From the NCBI RefSeq assembly GCF_002252705.1, contig NZ_NQLA01000007.1:1-64000 (forward strand): a stretch of DNA of 64,000 nucleotides. The letters run 5' to 3'. Source of the stretch: Vulcanococcus limneticus LL (lineage in GTDB: Bacteria > Cyanobacteriota > Cyanobacteriia > PCC-6307 > Cyanobiaceae). This document shows positions 52,568 to 63,283 of this stretch, one piece after another. Made by a program: the position numbers and the translations under genes. Numbering within the stretch: position 1 is the first letter of the stretch; every line of letters begins with the position of its first letter. The notes beneath the pieces were generated by a model that did not search any database, was not told where the DNA came from, and saw nothing but the letters and a program-made list of their open reading frames with translations.

Positions 52568-52858
52568 ATGGCCAACCGCGAGAGCAGCTCCAGCCTCCTG
52601 CTGAGCACCCTGGCCGGGGCCGTGCTCGGCGCCGCCGGACTGGCCTGGTGGCTGCTGTCGGAAACGGAGAAGCGGCAGCAGCGCCAGCGGCGGGAGCGCA
52701 GCCTGCAGCTCTCGCGCCTCTCCAGCGGCGACGGCGACGAGGTCGACACCAGTCGGCGGCCGGTGCTGGATTCGGAACTGCAGGACAAGGTGCAGCAGCT
52801 CAACCGGGCCATCGACGACGTGCGCCGCCAACTGGAGGGCCTGGGTAGCGGCAGTTGA
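52568..52858 (+). CDS. Hypothetical protein with N-terminal helix and coiled coil, 96 aa
   Basis: The product begins MANRESSSSLLLSTLAGAVL then GAAGLAWWLLS, one hydrophobic helix with an internal Gly pattern. A highly charged coiled-coil-like rod with EKRQQRQRRERS and LQDKVQQLNRAIDDVRRQLE follows. It is likely a bitopic membrane protein facing the cytoplasm. The family is unknown. It lies 60 bases before ilvD. Confidence 0.65.
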   Translation: MANRESSSSLLLSTLAGAVLGAAGLAWWLLSETEKRQQRQRRERSLQLSRLSSGDGDEVDTSRRPVLDSELQDKVQQLNRAIDDVRRQLEGLGSGS

Positions 52859-52917
52859 GGGCGCCCAGGCCCGGGAGCGCCGCTCGGTAGGTTTCCCAGC
52901 AGACACCGCCGCCGGCC

Positions 52918-54588
52918 ATGCTCCGCTCCGCCGCCATCACCCAGGGGATTCAGCGCTCCCCCAACCGCGCCATGCTGCGGGCCGTGGGCTTCGGCGACGG
53001 CGATTTCAGCAAGCCGATCATCGGCATCGCCAACGGCTACAGCACGATCACGCCCTGCAACCTGGGCCTCAACGACCTCGCCCGACGCGCCGAGGAGGCG
53101 GCCCATGCCGTCGGCGCCATGCCGCAGATGTTCGGCACCATCACCGTGAGTGATGGCATCTCGATGGGAACCGAGGGGATGAAGTACTCCCTGGTGAGCC
53201 GTGAGGTGATCGCCGACTCGATCGAAACCGCCTGCAACGGCCAGAGCATGGATGCGCTGCTGGCAATTGGCGGCTGCGACAAGAACATGCCAGGTGCCAT
53301 GCTGGCGATGGCGCGCATGAACATCCCCGCCATCTTTGTGTATGGCGGCACGATCAAACCGGGCAAGCTCGGTGCCTGCGACCTCACCGTGGTGAGCGCT
53401 TTTGAAGCGGTGGGCCAGTACAGCGGCGGCAAGATCGATGAGCAGCAACTCACCGCCATCGAGAAGAATGCCTGCCCCGGCGCCGGCAGCTGTGGCGGCA
53501 TGTTCACAGCCAACACGATGAGCGCCGCCTTTGAGGCGATGGGGCTGAGCCTGCCCAACAGCTCCACGATGGCGGCCGAAGATCCGGAGAAGGCGGACAG
53601 CGCGGCCCGCAGTGCCGAAGTGCTGACCGAGGCGATTAAAGCCAACATCTGCCCGCGCGATCTGATGACACGCGAGGCTTTCGAAAACGCGATCAGCGTG
53701 ATCATGGCGGTGGGGGGCTCCACCAACTCGGTGCTGCACCTGCTGGCCGTGGCCCGCACCGCCGGGGTGGATCTCTCCATCGACGACTTCGAGACGATCC
53801 GCCAGCGGGTGCCGGTGATCTGCGACCTCAAGCCCAGCGGCCGCTACGTGACCGTAGATCTGCACCAGGCCGGCGGCATCCCCCAGGTGATGAAGCTGCT
53901 GCTCGATGCCGGCCTACTGCACGGCGACTGCAAGACGATCGAGGGCAAGACCCTGCGGGAGGTGTTGGCCGAGGTGCCCGCCGAGCCACCGGCCGGCCAG
54001 GACGTGATCCGCCCGCTCTCCAATCCGCTCTACGCCAAGGGCCACCTGGCGATCCTCAAGGGCAACCTGGCCGAGGAGGGCGCCGTGGCCAAGATCAGCG
54101 GCGTCAAGAACCCGGTGATCACCGGCCCCGCCCGCGTGTTCGAGAGCGAGGAGACCTGCCTGGCCGCCATCCTCGACAAGCAGATCAACCCCGGTGATGT
54201 GGTGGTGGTGCGTCAGGAGGGGCCGGTCGGTGGTCCGGGCATGCGCGAGATGCTCAGCCCCACCGCCGCGATCGTGGGCCAGGGCCTGCTGGACTCGGTG
54301 GCCCTGATCACCGACGGCCGCTTCTCCGGCGGCTCCTTCGGCCTGGTCGTGGGCCATGTGGCCCCCGAGGCCGCCGTGGGCGGCACGATCGGCCTGGTCC
54401 AGGAGGGCGACAGCATCACCGTGGATGCCAGCCAGCTGCTGATCCAGCTCAACGTGGACGAGACCGAGCTGGCACGCCGCCGTGCCGCCTGGACGAAGCC
54501 AGAGCCTCGCTACACGACGGGCGTGCTGGGCAAGTACGCCCGTCTGGTGAGCAGCAGCAGCCTGGGGGCGGTAACCGATCAGGGCTGA
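52918..54588 (+). CDS. ilvD: Dihydroxy-acid dehydratase
   Basis: This 556-residue Fe-S enzyme makes 2-keto acids for valine, isoleucine and pantothenate synthesis. It has [15 protein letters not shown] near the start, [16 protein letters not shown] and [18 protein letters not shown] with the cluster cysteines, [26 protein letters not shown] and the C-terminal ARRRAAW. The start and length are typical. The last bases overlap a convergent low-GC gene by ten bases. Confidence 0.96.
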   Translation: MLRSAAITQGIQRSPNRAMLRAVGFGDGDFSKPIIGIANGYSTITPCNLGLNDLARRAEEAAHAVGAMPQMFGTITVSDGISMGTEGMKYSLVSREVIADSIETACNGQSMDALLAIGGCDKNMPGAMLAMARMNIPAIFVYGGTIKPGKLGACDLTVVSAFEAVGQYSGGKIDEQQLTAIEKNACPGAGSCGGMFTANTMSAAFEAMGLSLPNSSTMAAEDPEKADSAARSAEVLTEAIKANICPRDLMTREAFENAISVIMAVGGSTNSVLHLLAVARTAGVDLSIDDFETIRQRVPVICDLKPSGRYVTVDLHQAGGIPQVMKLLLDAGLLHGDCKTIEGKTLREVLAEVPAEPPAGQDVIRPLSNPLYAKGHLAILKGNLAEEGAVAKISGVKNPVITGPARVFESEETCLAAILDKQINPGDVVVVRQEGPVGGPGMREMLSPTAAIVGQGLLDSVALITDGRFSGGSFGLVVGHVAPEAAVGGTIGLVQEGDSITVDASQLLIQLNVDETELARRRAAWTKPEPRYTTGVLGKYARLVSSSSLGAVTDQG

Positions 54589-55535
54589 ACGCTTCCAGCA
54601 CCGGTGGAGGGCGACAGCCCCAGCCGACCCCGGTGCTGGATCCCATCGTCAAGCAAGCGGGGGCGTGAGGGCCAGAGAGAGAATGGCCGGGGTGCCCACA
54701 GGGAGGGAGGGTCCGAGAGTGGGGAGCGCTGACCCTGCTCATCCCGGGCCTTCCGTTCCACAGCCATCACTTGATTGAGGCCATTGTCTCGATTCGGATC
54801 ATCAGGTGACATCTCGAGGAAAGAGCGGCGAGCAAGGGTAGCCTTTGACCAGAACTCATCCATGTGGCGCAGTCTTTTCTCATCCAGAGCCCAGTCGATC
54901 AATACCTGTCCCGCTTCAAACTTAAGATCATCACTTTCCCCACTCACGGCTGCGAGAGCATCGGCATAGTGCCTCCTCATTTCGTTGACCTTCCTGAAGG
55001 GGGGAAGACCTTGAACGTAGGCCAGCCTTACAAGCGCTCGGCTCCTTTCGATGGGGTTTCGAGCGGTTTGCAGTGCCTGGGAAAAGTACTGTACTGCCCT
55101 CTTATTCTCTTGGCTATCTTTAGCAAATTCATCGCCAAGAATGATGTGCTCTGCATGGAGAACTCTGTCTCCCAGCTCACGCGCTAGCGTATCTGCGGAG
55201 GATCGATAGAGCCCTTGGTTAAGCTCGATAAATCCCACGGCTTCGCCTATCCGCCTTCTCTTAGATTTTTCCTCGCTCAGCAAAACGAGCTTATCAAGGA
55301 CTCCTCGAAACTCCTCTCGCTTCTCCCGGAGCTCCTTTTGATCGCCCTGATTGGTTGAGATGATAAACGAGATCAACGAAACCACCACAGCAAGGAAACT
55401 CCACAGATTTGATGGTTCTAGATACCAGGGTCTGCGGGGCTCCGTGACGATGACTTGCAGCTGATCAACCTGATCCCGCACCAACTTCAGATCAGCCTGC
55501 GACACGAAATCCAGCTTGTCATCTGGGGCCATCAT
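54579..55535 (-). CDS. Membrane-tethered helical protein of foreign composition, 318 aa
   Basis: An N-terminal amphipathic stretch ([20 protein letters not shown]) precedes one membrane helix, [20 protein letters not shown] long soluble part has repeated helical pairs such as [20 protein letters not shown] and [15 protein letters not shown], likely TPR-like. The last 60 residues are Pro/Ser-rich and compositionally different, entering the ilvD overlap. The coding sequence from about 54780 to 55550 is visibly AT-richer than everything around it, with Ser, Lys and Glu codons unlike the neighbours. It looks recently acquired. No family recognised. Confidence 0.65.
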   Translation of the reverse strand: MMAPDDKLDFVSQADLKLVRDQVDQLQVIVTEPRRPWYLEPSNLWSFLAVVVSLISFIISTNQGDQKELREKREEFRGVLDKLVLLSEEKSKRRRIGEAVGFIELNQGLYRSSADTLARELGDRVLHAEHIILGDEFAKDSQENKRAVQYFSQALQTARNPIERSRALVRLAYVQGLPPFRKVNEMRRHYADALAAVSGESDDLKFEAGQVLIDWALDEKRLRHMDEFWSKATLARRSFLEMSPDDPNRDNGLNQVMAVERKARDEQGQRSPLSDPPSLWAPRPFSLWPSRPRLLDDGIQHRGRLGLSPSTGAGSVQP

Positions 55536-55677
55536 TGATTACGACGACGACACCATGAGGATGGCACAAATTCCCACCCAGCTCTACATGTGGGAGATCC
55601 ATTCGAGCGCGGCCATCCCCTGATGCCTGTCAGACCTGGATTGTCCAGACCAAAGGCATCCCATGATCAACTGGAGA

Positions 55678-56070
55678 TCAGCCGTCCGTGATCAGGGCGC
55701 GCAGCCGCCGGGCCAGGGCCTCCAGGGGCACGCCCCAATCCGGTCGCTCGCAGCGCTGGCCGCTGTCAGCGGCCATCCAGAGCGGGTGGCCGCCCTGCCA
55801 GAGCACAGGGGCAGCGGCATCATTGCAGCGCGACACCATCAGGTGAACCGAGCTGCCGCTACGAAAGACCTCCAGCTCCAGATCACAGTCGGGATGGCGG
55901 CACCCCTGCTGATCGCGGGCCTCCAGCAGCAGGATCAGATCGCCGGAGTCCGGGGAGAATGGATCCGCGGCGATCACGGCGGCGTGCCGCCAGGGCTTGA
56001 GACACAGGTCGGCGACGGCCGCCACCTGAGACAGGAAGGGAGCCAGATCGTCGGGCAAGGCGGGCAGCAT
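55678..56070 (-). CDS. Hypothetical protein, 130 aa
   Basis: This soluble protein has LPALPDDLAPFLSQVAAVAD, then strands AVIAADPFSPDSGDLILLLE, ELEVFRSGSSVHLMVSRCND and VLWQGGHPLWMAADSGQRCE, ending in helix LEALARRLRALITDG. No domain I can name. It sits 28 bases downstream of the CIA30 gene on the same strand and may share its transcript. Confidence 0.55.
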   Translation of the reverse strand: MLPALPDDLAPFLSQVAAVADLCLKPWRHAAVIAADPFSPDSGDLILLLEARDQQGCRHPDCDLELEVFRSGSSVHLMVSRCNDAAAPVLWQGGHPLWMAADSGQRCERPDWGVPLEALARRLRALITDG

Positions 56071-56098
56071 GGGGCGGGACGGAGGTGAGGCCTGGGGC

Positions 56099-56728
56099 TC
56101 AGGGCACGGCGCGGATCGCCCGGATGCCGAGGCGCAGGGGCCCCGGCCGGAAGCCCGGATTCAGCCCACCGGCATCGCCGAACTTGGAGTGCAACAGCTG
56201 CAGTCGGGTGATGCGGCTGGGATCGAAGCGCAGCGGTGCCCCCAGGGGCAGACCCTGCACCGGCTTGGCCCGCACGCTGGGGGTGAGCCGGTTGAAGGGA
56301 ATGGTGATCACACTCACGCCCGAGGCGTTGGTGGCAAACTCGGCCACCCAGCGCAGGCCGCCGGGGATCAACTCGGTGAGGCCCGCCAGACCATCGGCGC
56401 AGGCGATCGCCAGCTTGTATCGGCGTCCATCCCCCTCCAGCTCGAGTTCCAGGGCTCCGTAGGCCGAGAGATCCAAGGGGGGCGCGAACTGGGGGGAGCG
56501 GCAGCTCACGAAGCCACCGCCCTGCTCGATCACCTCGGCCTCCATCAGCAGCCCCTCGGAACTGCTGCGGCAGCTGCCCTGGCTGCGTCCCCCCATGATC
56601 GTGTCGTTCAGGCTCTGCCAGCCGGCGAAGCCATCGCCCGCCACCACCACGAGCGGTGCAGGCGTGGCCGGAACAGCAGCAGGGCTGGCCGGGCTTGGCG
56701 TCGCAGGAACAGGGGGCGGCAGGTCCAT
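56099..56728 (-). CDS. CIA30-family protein
   Basis: The product is 209 residues. A Pro/Ala-rich start precedes a single beta-sandwich CIA30 domain: GWQSLNDTIMGGRSQGSC, GGGFVSCRSPQF, RWVAEFATNASGVSVITIPF and LHSKFGDAGGLNPGFRPG. This family was named for assembly of mitochondrial complex I, and in cyanobacteria it is of uncertain role, possibly in NDH complex or photosystem assembly. The start is uncertain since the Pro-rich part varies. It is read in the same direction as pgl. Confidence 0.85.
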   Translation of the reverse strand: MDLPPPVPATPSPASPAAVPATPAPLVVVAGDGFAGWQSLNDTIMGGRSQGSCRSSSEGLLMEAEVIEQGGGFVSCRSPQFAPPLDLSAYGALELELEGDGRRYKLAIACADGLAGLTELIPGGLRWVAEFATNASGVSVITIPFNRLTPSVRAKPVQGLPLGAPLRFDPSRITRLQLLHSKFGDAGGLNPGFRPGPLRLGIRAIRAVP

Positions 56729-56818
56729 CGGCGGGGCGGCTGGGACGGCTCCCGGGCTTCTCGGGAACTGGGGGTCAGCCTGGCGCAGGCAGCCTCCGCC
56801 TGGTGAGCTGCTCCTCGC

Positions 56819-57553
56819 TCAAGCGGGGGCCGTGAGCCCCGCGGCGGCGGCGGCATCGGCGAGCACCAGGACGGGGCTGCGGGGCTGCACCAGCCGGGCC
56901 GGCGTGCGCTCCGGTGATTCGGCCGGATCAAGCAGCCGCTCCAGGGCCTGGCGCTTGCCGGTGCCGCTCACCAGCACGATCACCTGGCGGGCGGCGCTGA
57001 GCACCGGCGCGGTGAGGGTAATGCGATCCAGCCCCTTGCCCTGGCCCACGGTCACGGCCCGATCCCTCACCGTCGTGGCCGTGCTGCCGGGAAACAGGGA
57101 AGCCGTGTGGCCGTCGTCCCCCAGGCCCAGCAGCATCAGATCGAACACGGGCGGATCGCCCGGACACAGGCGTCGCACCAGGGCCTCGAAGGCGTGGGCG
57201 GAGGCGGTGGGGCTGTCCAGATCGGTGGGCACGGGGTGGAAGCGGGCCTGGCGGGCGGGCTCCTGAGCCAGCAGGGTCTCGGCCAGCAGGCGGGCATTGC
57301 TGGCGGGATCGGAGGCCGACACCCAGCGCTCATCGCCCAGCAACACATCGACCCGATCCCAGGGCAGGTGCTCCTGGCCCAGCAGCCGGTAGGCGGCGGC
57401 GGGGGTGGTACCGCCCGAGAGGGCGATCTGGCAGCGGTCGCGCTCATCGAGGGCGAGATCGATCGCGGTGGCGATGCGCTGGGCGGCGCGGCGGGCCAGG
57501 TCGTCGGGGCCTGGGGCCACCTCGAGCTTGTAGCGCGCGGAGGAAGGGCTCAT
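56819..57553 (-). CDS. pgl: 6-Phosphogluconolactonase
   Basis: This 244-residue hydrolase carries out the second step of the oxidative pentose phosphate pathway. Family motifs are CQIALSGGTTPAAAYRLL, DVLLGDERWVSASDPASNA, FDLMLLGLGDDGHTASLFPG and ITLTAPVLSAARQVIVLVSG. ATG 57553 (MSPSSARYKLEVAPGP) is used, because residues ahead of it overlap the gnd 3' end and look untranslated. It follows gnd by 40 bases on the same strand. Confidence 0.93.
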   Translation of the reverse strand: MSPSSARYKLEVAPGPDDLARRAAQRIATAIDLALDERDRCQIALSGGTTPAAAYRLLGQEHLPWDRVDVLLGDERWVSASDPASNARLLAETLLAQEPARQARFHPVPTDLDSPTASAHAFEALVRRLCPGDPPVFDLMLLGLGDDGHTASLFPGSTATTVRDRAVTVGQGKGLDRITLTAPVLSAARQVIVLVSGTGKRQALERLLDPAESPERTPARLVQPRSPVLVLADAAAAAGLTAPA

Positions 57554-57593
57554 GGCGTCAGGCCGCAGCGACCCCCAGCATGGCGAGGACGCG

Positions 57594-59012
57594 TCAGTCC
57601 AGCCATTCCGTGTGGAAACTGCCGGGGCGGTCCACCCGCTCATAGGTGTGGGCCCCGAAGCAGTCGCGCATGGCCTGCACCAGGTTCTGGGGCAGGCGCG
57701 GGCTGCGGTAGCTGTCGATGTAGTCGAGGGTGCTGCTCAGGCAAGGCACGGGGATGCCAGCCAGGGCGGCGCCAGCCACCACCTGGCGCAGGCCGGGCAG
57801 GCGCCGGTTCACCTGCTCGGCGAACCAGGGGTCCACCAGCAGATTCGGCAGATCGGGATTGGTGGTGTAGGCGTTCTGGATGCGTTGCAGCAGCCGGGCC
57901 CGGATGATGCAGCCCCCCTTCCAGATCTGGCCGATGGCCGCCAGATCGAGTCGATAGTCATGCAGGACGGACGCCTCCTTGAGCAGTGCCATGCCCTGGG
58001 CATAGCTGGCGATGGCCGCCAGGACAGCCGCATCCTGCAGAGGCGCCATGGCGTCGGCGGGGCTGCCCAGCTCGATCGGATGGGCGGGGGGAGCGGGCAG
58101 CACGGGGGCGGCGGCGATGCGCTCGACCCGCTGTGAGCTGAGCACCCGGGCGTTGAGGGCGGCGTAGACGGTGGGTACCGGCACCCCCATTTCCAGGGCG
58201 CTCACCACCGTCCAGAGCCCCGTGCCCTTCTGGCCGGCGGCATCCACGATCAGCTCCACCAGATCAGCGCCGCCCTCGGGGTCCTTGGTGCGCAGACACA
58301 CCTCGGTGATCTCCACCAGGAACGACGCCAACTCCTCGGTAGCGTTCCACTGGCCGAACACATCGGCGATGGCATCACCATCGAAGCCGGCGCTGCGCTT
58401 GAGCAGGTCGTAGGCCTCGGCCAGCACCTGCTCGATGCCGTACTCGATGCCGTTGTGCACCGTTTTCACGAAATGGCCGGCGCCGCCCGGGCCGATGTAG
58501 GTGACGCAAGGGCCATCGTCGACCTGGGCCGCCATCTTGCGGACCAGCGGCTCGATCGCCTCGTAGGCACTGCGGGTGCCGCCGGGCATCATGCTCGGCC
58601 CCTCCAGGGCCCCCTTGGCACCGCCCGACACGCCCATGCCGATGTAGCCGAAGCTCTTGCTCTCCAGCTCCGCCACCCGCCGTTCGGTGTCGGTGTAGAG
58701 GGAATTGCCGCCGTCGATCAGCAAGTCGCCCTCCTCCAGCAGGGGCGAGAGAGACGCGATCAGGTCGTCGATCGGCTGACCCGCCTTCACCATCATCAGG
58801 ATGCGGCGCGGCCGCTCCAGCTTGGCGATGAAGTCCTCCAGGGAGGTGGAGCCGATGATCCGCTTCCCCGCCCCGCGACCGGCGAGGAATTCCTCGGTCT
58901 TGGCGGTGGTGCGGTTGTAGACGACGCAGGAGAACCCGTTGCGCTCAGCGTTGAGCACCAGGTTCTCCCCCATCACCCCCAGGCCGATCAGACCGAAGTG
59001 AGCCTTGTCCAT
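57594..59012 (-). CDS. gnd: 6-Phosphogluconate dehydrogenase
   Basis: This 472-residue NADP+ enzyme of the oxidative pentose phosphate pathway makes ribulose 5-phosphate and CO2. It has the N-terminal FGLIGLGVMGENLVLNAERN, GVSGGAKGALEGPSMMPGG, GAGHFVKTVHNGIEYG (catalytic Lys and Asn) and the C-terminal NLVQAMRDCFGAHTYERVD. Length and order are standard. It lies between pgl and glgC, so two successive pathway enzymes are adjacent. Confidence 0.96.
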   Translation of the reverse strand: MDKAHFGLIGLGVMGENLVLNAERNGFSCVVYNRTTAKTEEFLAGRGAGKRIIGSTSLEDFIAKLERPRRILMMVKAGQPIDDLIASLSPLLEEGDLLIDGGNSLYTDTERRVAELESKSFGYIGMGVSGGAKGALEGPSMMPGGTRSAYEAIEPLVRKMAAQVDDGPCVTYIGPGGAGHFVKTVHNGIEYGIEQVLAEAYDLLKRSAGFDGDAIADVFGQWNATEELASFLVEITEVCLRTKDPEGGADLVELIVDAAGQKGTGLWTVVSALEMGVPVPTVYAALNARVLSSQRVERIAAAPVLPAPPAHPIELGSPADAMAPLQDAAVLAAIASYAQGMALLKEASVLHDYRLDLAAIGQIWKGGCIIRARLLQRIQNAYTTNPDLPNLLVDPWFAEQVNRRLPGLRQVVAGAALAGIPVPCLSSTLDYIDSYRSPRLPQNLVQAMRDCFGAHTYERVDRPGSFHTEWLD

Positions 59013-59124
59013 CGAAGGCGACTGCCTGTGCTGACTGGCCTCAGTGTGGCGAGGGCGCAGCGGCGGCGCTGGAACTCAGGGGCCTCTGTGAGAGAGAGCG
59101 CACCGAGCGGGGGCTGGGGCTGGC

Positions 59125-60420
59125 TCAGATCACGCTGCCGTCGGCGATGGTGGCGTTCTTGACGACCACCACGATGCCGTTGCGGATGTAGAAGCCGAGC
59201 TCGGGCCGGTCCGCCTCCTCGACGTGATCCTTATTGACGATGGTGACGTTGCGGCCGATGCGCACGTTCTTGTCGAGGATGGCGCGCCGCACCGTGGTGC
59301 CCCGGCCCACGCCGATCGGGGTGCCACCCCGCTCCCGCAGCACGGCCCGATCCTCGCTCGACTCGAAGTAGTCCGCCCCCATCACCAGGGTGTCCTGCAG
59401 CACCACCTCATCCTCCACCCGGGTTCGCACCCCCAGCACGCAGTGGTGGATGCTGCAGGCCTTGAGCATCGAGCCCTCGCCCACGATCGACTGGGTCACC
59501 TGGGCATCGAGCAGCTTGCTCGGCGGCAGATAGCGGGGACGGGTATAGATCGGGAACTTCTCGTCGTAGAAGGAGAAGGCCGGATTGGGCTGGTCGGTGA
59601 GGGCCATGTTGGCCTCGTAGAAGGCGCCGATGGTGCCGATGTCCTCCCAGTAGTCGTCGAAAAGGAAGCTCTGCAGATTGTCGCCCCGCTCCAGGGCGGT
59701 GGGGATCAGTTCCTTGCCGAAATCGGTTGAGTTGGGATTTTTGGTCAGCAGGTCAAACAGGGTGTCGCGGCTGAAGACGTAGATGCCCATGGAGGCCAGG
59801 TAGGGCCGCTTCAGGGCCTCTTCGGATGAGAGACCCAGGCGTGAGGTATCCACCCACATGGCCTTGAGCGCCTCGCCCGTTGGCTTCTCGCGGAATTCGT
59901 GGATGCGGCCGACGCTGTCGGTGTGCATCAGGCCGAAGCCCTCGGCCTGGGCGGCATCCACCGGCAGGGCGCCAATGCTCACATCCGCGCCCGTGTGGAT
60001 GTGGTGATCCACGAACAGGCTGTAGTCCATCCGGTAGAGCTGGTCACCCGAGAGGATCAGGTAGTGATCCACATCCCACTCCTGGAACAGCCACTGGTAT
60101 TTGCGCACCGCGTCGGCAGTTCCTTCAAACCAGGAGGGACTTTCGGGGGTCTGCTGGGCTGCCAGCACCTCCACAAAGCCCTGGCCAAAACCGGAAGAGA
60201 GGTTGTAGCTCTGGGTGAGGTGACGGTTCAACGAGGCACTGTTGAACTGCGTCAACACGTACATCTTGTTGATGCCGGAGTTGATGCAGTTACTGATGGG
60301 AATATCGATCAGTCGATACTTGCCAGCCAGCGGCACGGCGGGCTTGGCGCGGGTCTTGGTTAGGGGGTAGAGGCGGGTACCGGCGCCACCGCCGAGAATG
60401 ATGGCCAGAACACGCTTCAT
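59125..60420 (-). CDS. glgC: Glucose-1-phosphate adenylyltransferase (ADP-glucose pyrophosphorylase)
   Basis: This 431-residue enzyme makes ADP-glucose for glycogen storage and in cyanobacteria is activated by 3-phosphoglycerate. It has the nucleotide site [40 protein letters not shown], the sugar-phosphate region FREKPTG and the C-terminal beta-helix with regulatory lysines, ending [10 protein letters not shown]. The start is ATG 60420. About 110 bases separate it from gnd on the 3' side. Confidence 0.97.
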   Translation of the reverse strand: MKRVLAIILGGGAGTRLYPLTKTRAKPAVPLAGKYRLIDIPISNCINSGINKMYVLTQFNSASLNRHLTQSYNLSSGFGQGFVEVLAAQQTPESPSWFEGTADAVRKYQWLFQEWDVDHYLILSGDQLYRMDYSLFVDHHIHTGADVSIGALPVDAAQAEGFGLMHTDSVGRIHEFREKPTGEALKAMWVDTSRLGLSSEEALKRPYLASMGIYVFSRDTLFDLLTKNPNSTDFGKELIPTALERGDNLQSFLFDDYWEDIGTIGAFYEANMALTDQPNPAFSFYDEKFPIYTRPRYLPPSKLLDAQVTQSIVGEGSMLKACSIHHCVLGVRTRVEDEVVLQDTLVMGADYFESSEDRAVLRERGGTPIGVGRGTTVRRAILDKNVRIGRNVTIVNKDHVEEADRPELGFYIRNGIVVVVKNATIADGSVI

Positions 60421-60597
60421 CTCCGCTTCCCCAGGAATTGTAAGGCTCTAGAAACGCTAGACGATGGCCTTGCGGCACCGCTGCATGGCGCCGCACATTG
60501 GGTCAAAAAGACAGGCGTCCTAGCGCTCTGCCACTGCAGGTAGGTCCCATGCTCCCGCAGCCGATCGCCGGCTTCCGTCCAGGGGTGCCGCAGGGAC

Positions 60598-61908
60598 TCA
60601 GGCCTCGGCCGAGCTGTCGTAGAGCTCGAACAGATCCTGGATCACCTTCATGGCCACATGGCGCTGCTGACGCGGCTGGGGCGCCCGCAGATTGGTGACG
60701 GGAGTATGCAGAATTTTGTTAATGATGCCCTTGCTGAGGGCCTCCACCACCTTGCGTTCCCGGGCCGAGAGATCGGGCCCCATGCGGCTGAGGGCCTTCT
60801 GCAGTTCCTGCTCGCGGATGTCCTCCAGTTGCAGCCGCAGTCGGTTGACGATCGGTACGGCCTCCAGGCCGTCCCACCACTCCAGAAACTGGCGACCCTC
60901 CTCCTGCAGCAGTCCCTCGGCCTCGGCGGCGATCTCGCGGCGGGCCTCCTGGTTGCGGGCCACCACCTCCTGCAGGTCGTCCACGTCATAGGACTCGACC
61001 CCGCCCAATCCGGCCACATCGGCGGCGATGTTGCGGGGTACGCCGATGTCGATGAGCATCAGCGAGGAGCGGCGATTGAGCCGGCCCAGGCGCTCGGCAT
61101 CGATGATCGGATCATCGGCCGCCGTGCTGGTGAACACCAGCGAGCAGGTGCTCAGGCAGTGGTTCAGGTCGCTGAGGGGGCGGCACTGGACGGGCAGTCC
61201 GGGGAAGTCGGCCGCCATCTGCTCAGCCCGCTCCACGGTGCGGTTGAGCAGCACCACGCCCTTGGCCCCCTTGGCCTGCAGGTGCTGCAGCAGCAGGCGG
61301 GCCATGCGGCCGGCACCCACCACGGCGATCTGCTCCTGATCGAGGGGCACCAGATCGTCGACGCCGCGGGCTTGGCCCACCTTCAGCTGGGCCAGCTCCA
61401 CGGCCGCCGAACTGATCGACACAGCGCCGGTGCCGAGGTTGGTCTCGGTGCGCACCCGCTTGCCGGTGCTCACGGCCTGGTTGAGCAGGCGATTGAGGAT
61501 CGGCCCGATCGAGCGGTGCTCCTGGCCGAGCCGGTACATCTTCTTGACCTGGGAGAGGATCTGGCCCTCCCCCAGCACCAGTGAATCGAGGCCGGCGGCC
61601 ACCCGCATCAGGTGACCCACGGCCTCCTCGTGGTGATAGGTGAACAGGTGCGGCGTGAGATCGCCGAGCTCAAGCCCCGACACCTCACTCAGGAATGTTC
61701 CCACCGCCGTCACGCCCTGCTCCGGATGGCGCAGCAGGGTGTAGATCTCCAGCCGGTTGCAGGTGCTGAGGATGGAGGCCTCCAGCACCTGCTCGTCGGC
61801 GCGCAGCCGCTGGAGGGAATCCTCCATGGTCTGCTCGGCGATGCTGAGCCGCTCGCGGATCTCCACCGGAGCCGTGTGGTGACTCAGGCCGACGACGGCA
61901 ATGTGCAT
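60598..61908 (-). CDS. hemA: Glutamyl-tRNA reductase
   Basis: This 436-residue enzyme reduces glutamyl-tRNA to glutamate-1-semialdehyde, the committed step to heme and chlorophyll. It has VVGLSHHTAPVEIRERLS, the catalytic Cys50 in ILSTCNRLEIYT, ADLDSLVLGEGQ-like AAGLDSLVLGEGQILSQVKK, the NADPH fold VVGAGRMARLLLQHL and the C-terminal dimerisation helix. It sits between glgC and glpX, which ties tetrapyrrole supply to carbon-metabolism genes in position if not in regulation. ChlH is 30 kb away. Confidence 0.97.
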   Translation of the reverse strand: MHIAVVGLSHHTAPVEIRERLSIAEQTMEDSLQRLRADEQVLEASILSTCNRLEIYTLLRHPEQGVTAVGTFLSEVSGLELGDLTPHLFTYHHEEAVGHLMRVAAGLDSLVLGEGQILSQVKKMYRLGQEHRSIGPILNRLLNQAVSTGKRVRTETNLGTGAVSISSAAVELAQLKVGQARGVDDLVPLDQEQIAVVGAGRMARLLLQHLQAKGAKGVVLLNRTVERAEQMAADFPGLPVQCRPLSDLNHCLSTCSLVFTSTAADDPIIDAERLGRLNRRSSLMLIDIGVPRNIAADVAGLGGVESYDVDDLQEVVARNQEARREIAAEAEGLLQEEGRQFLEWWDGLEAVPIVNRLRLQLEDIREQELQKALSRMGPDLSARERKVVEALSKGIINKILHTPVTNLRAPQPRQQRHVAMKVIQDLFELYDSSAEA

Positions 61909-61942
61909 GGAGGCTGACCTCGTGCGCTGGGTGGGAGTGGAT

Positions 61943-62947
61943 TCAGCGCAGAGCGATGCTCTTGGCCCCGTCCTTGATGTGGATGGTGTTGGTGAAGCGG
62001 GCCGTGTTGTCGAGGGTGCTGATCACCAGGGAGCTGGTTCGGACGCAGTCGGTCTCGAACTTGACGCCGTCGAACAGCAGGCCGTCGGTGATGCCGCTGC
62101 CAGCGAACACCACGTTCTCGCCGGAGGCCAGCTCCTCGGCCTCGTACACCTTGTCGACATCGGTGATGCCCATCTCATTGAGGCGAGCGATGTTGCCTTC
62201 CTTGGTGTAGTCAGCCCACTCGGAGGTCTGGGCGACGGCGGGGTCATACACCAGCTGGCCCTGGAAGTGGCCGCCCAGGGCCCGAAGGGCGGCGGCCGAG
62301 ATCACGCCCTCAGGGGCGGCGCCGATGCCGAAGAGGGCGTGGGTGCCGGTGCCGGCAAAGCCGCAGGCGATGGCGGCCTGCACGTCGCCGTCGGAGATGG
62401 GTTGAACGCGGGCGCCGGTGGAGCGGATCTCCGCGATCAGGTCCTTGTGGCGGGCGCGGTCCATCACCACGATCACCAGCTCGCTAGCGGCCAGACCCAG
62501 CACGTCGCTGAGGATCTTGATGTTCTCGGTGGCGCTGTTGCGGATGTCCACCTTGCCCTTGGCGGCCGGGGGAGCGGCCAGCTTCTTCATGTAGAAGTCG
62601 GGGGCGTTGAACAGGCCACCGCGGTCGGAGGCTGCAAGCACCGCCATCGAGCCGCGCTGGTTGTTGGCGCAGAGGTTGGTGCCCTCGCAGGGGTCCACGG
62701 CGAAGTCGACACCGGGGCCGGTGCCGCTGCCCACTTCCTCGCCGATGTAGAGCATCGGCGCCTCGTCGCGCTCGCCCTCGCCGATCACGATGCGGCCCTG
62801 CATCTGGATCTGGCCCATGCGCTTGCGCATGGCCTCCACAGCGGCGGCATCGGCTTCGTCCTTCTTACCCAGGCCGGTGAGTTCGGCGGAGGCGATGGCG
62901 GCCTGTTCGACGACCTCGAGAATTTCCTGAATCAGCGTGCGATCCAC
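61943..62947 (-). CDS. glpX: Class II fructose-1,6-bisphosphatase / sedoheptulose-1,7-bisphosphatase
   Basis: This 334-residue Mg2+/Mn2+-dependent phosphatase of the GlpX fold is bifunctional in cyanobacteria and drives the Calvin cycle. Motifs are [42 protein letters not shown] and GGAPEG-like [19 protein letters not shown]. The active residues, two Asp/Glu clusters around [11 protein letters not shown], are visible. It ends before hemA by about 35 bases, same strand. Confidence 0.95.
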   Translation of the reverse strand: MDRTLIQEILEVVEQAAIASAELTGLGKKDEADAAAVEAMRKRMGQIQMQGRIVIGEGERDEAPMLYIGEEVGSGTGPGVDFAVDPCEGTNLCANNQRGSMAVLAASDRGGLFNAPDFYMKKLAAPPAAKGKVDIRNSATENIKILSDVLGLAASELVIVVMDRARHKDLIAEIRSTGARVQPISDGDVQAAIACGFAGTGTHALFGIGAAPEGVISAAALRALGGHFQGQLVYDPAVAQTSEWADYTKEGNIARLNEMGITDVDKVYEAEELASGENVVFAGSGITDGLLFDGVKFETDCVRTSSLVISTLDNTARFTNTIHIKDGAKSIALR

Positions 62948-63283
62948 AGCGGTCCGGCGTAGGGAGGGGGCTTGAGCGGGGGAGAGGGGGCTTCGACGGA
63001 CGCATCAGGGCCGGCGCAGCCAAGGCGGCAACGGCGAGGCGATGGGGTCGGAGGGAATGGTGCGGGCAACGGGCGGAACGGACGGCACAGTCGCCTGTGG
63101 GGGCCGGCTGGGAAGTGCTCCCTGGTGCCGGGCCCGGCGATTCGGGCCGGTGTTCAGCAGTTGCAGGGCCTCTCGGGCTTTGAGCGCCGTCCACTGTATC
63201 AGCGACGGCCGTCAGGCCCCGCCGGGGCCGGGCGAAGGCCGATTCCTACAATCCCAATCTCCCCGCGCCCCGGTGGCCCCTCC
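62948..63283. other. Divergent intergenic region between glpX and rpe
   Basis: This 336-base gap carries promoters for both Calvin-cycle genes. A good -10-like TACAAT lies at 63247-63252, about 31 bases ahead of the rpe ATG. GGCCCCGCCGGGGCC near 63215-63229 can fold into a tight hairpin. Frames open here are GC-driven shadows. No RNA gene is seen. Confidence 0.45.

Noticed and set aside
60421-60597. tRNA or small RNA between glgC and hemA
   Set aside because: I could not fit a cloverleaf or a known small-RNA motif to these bases.
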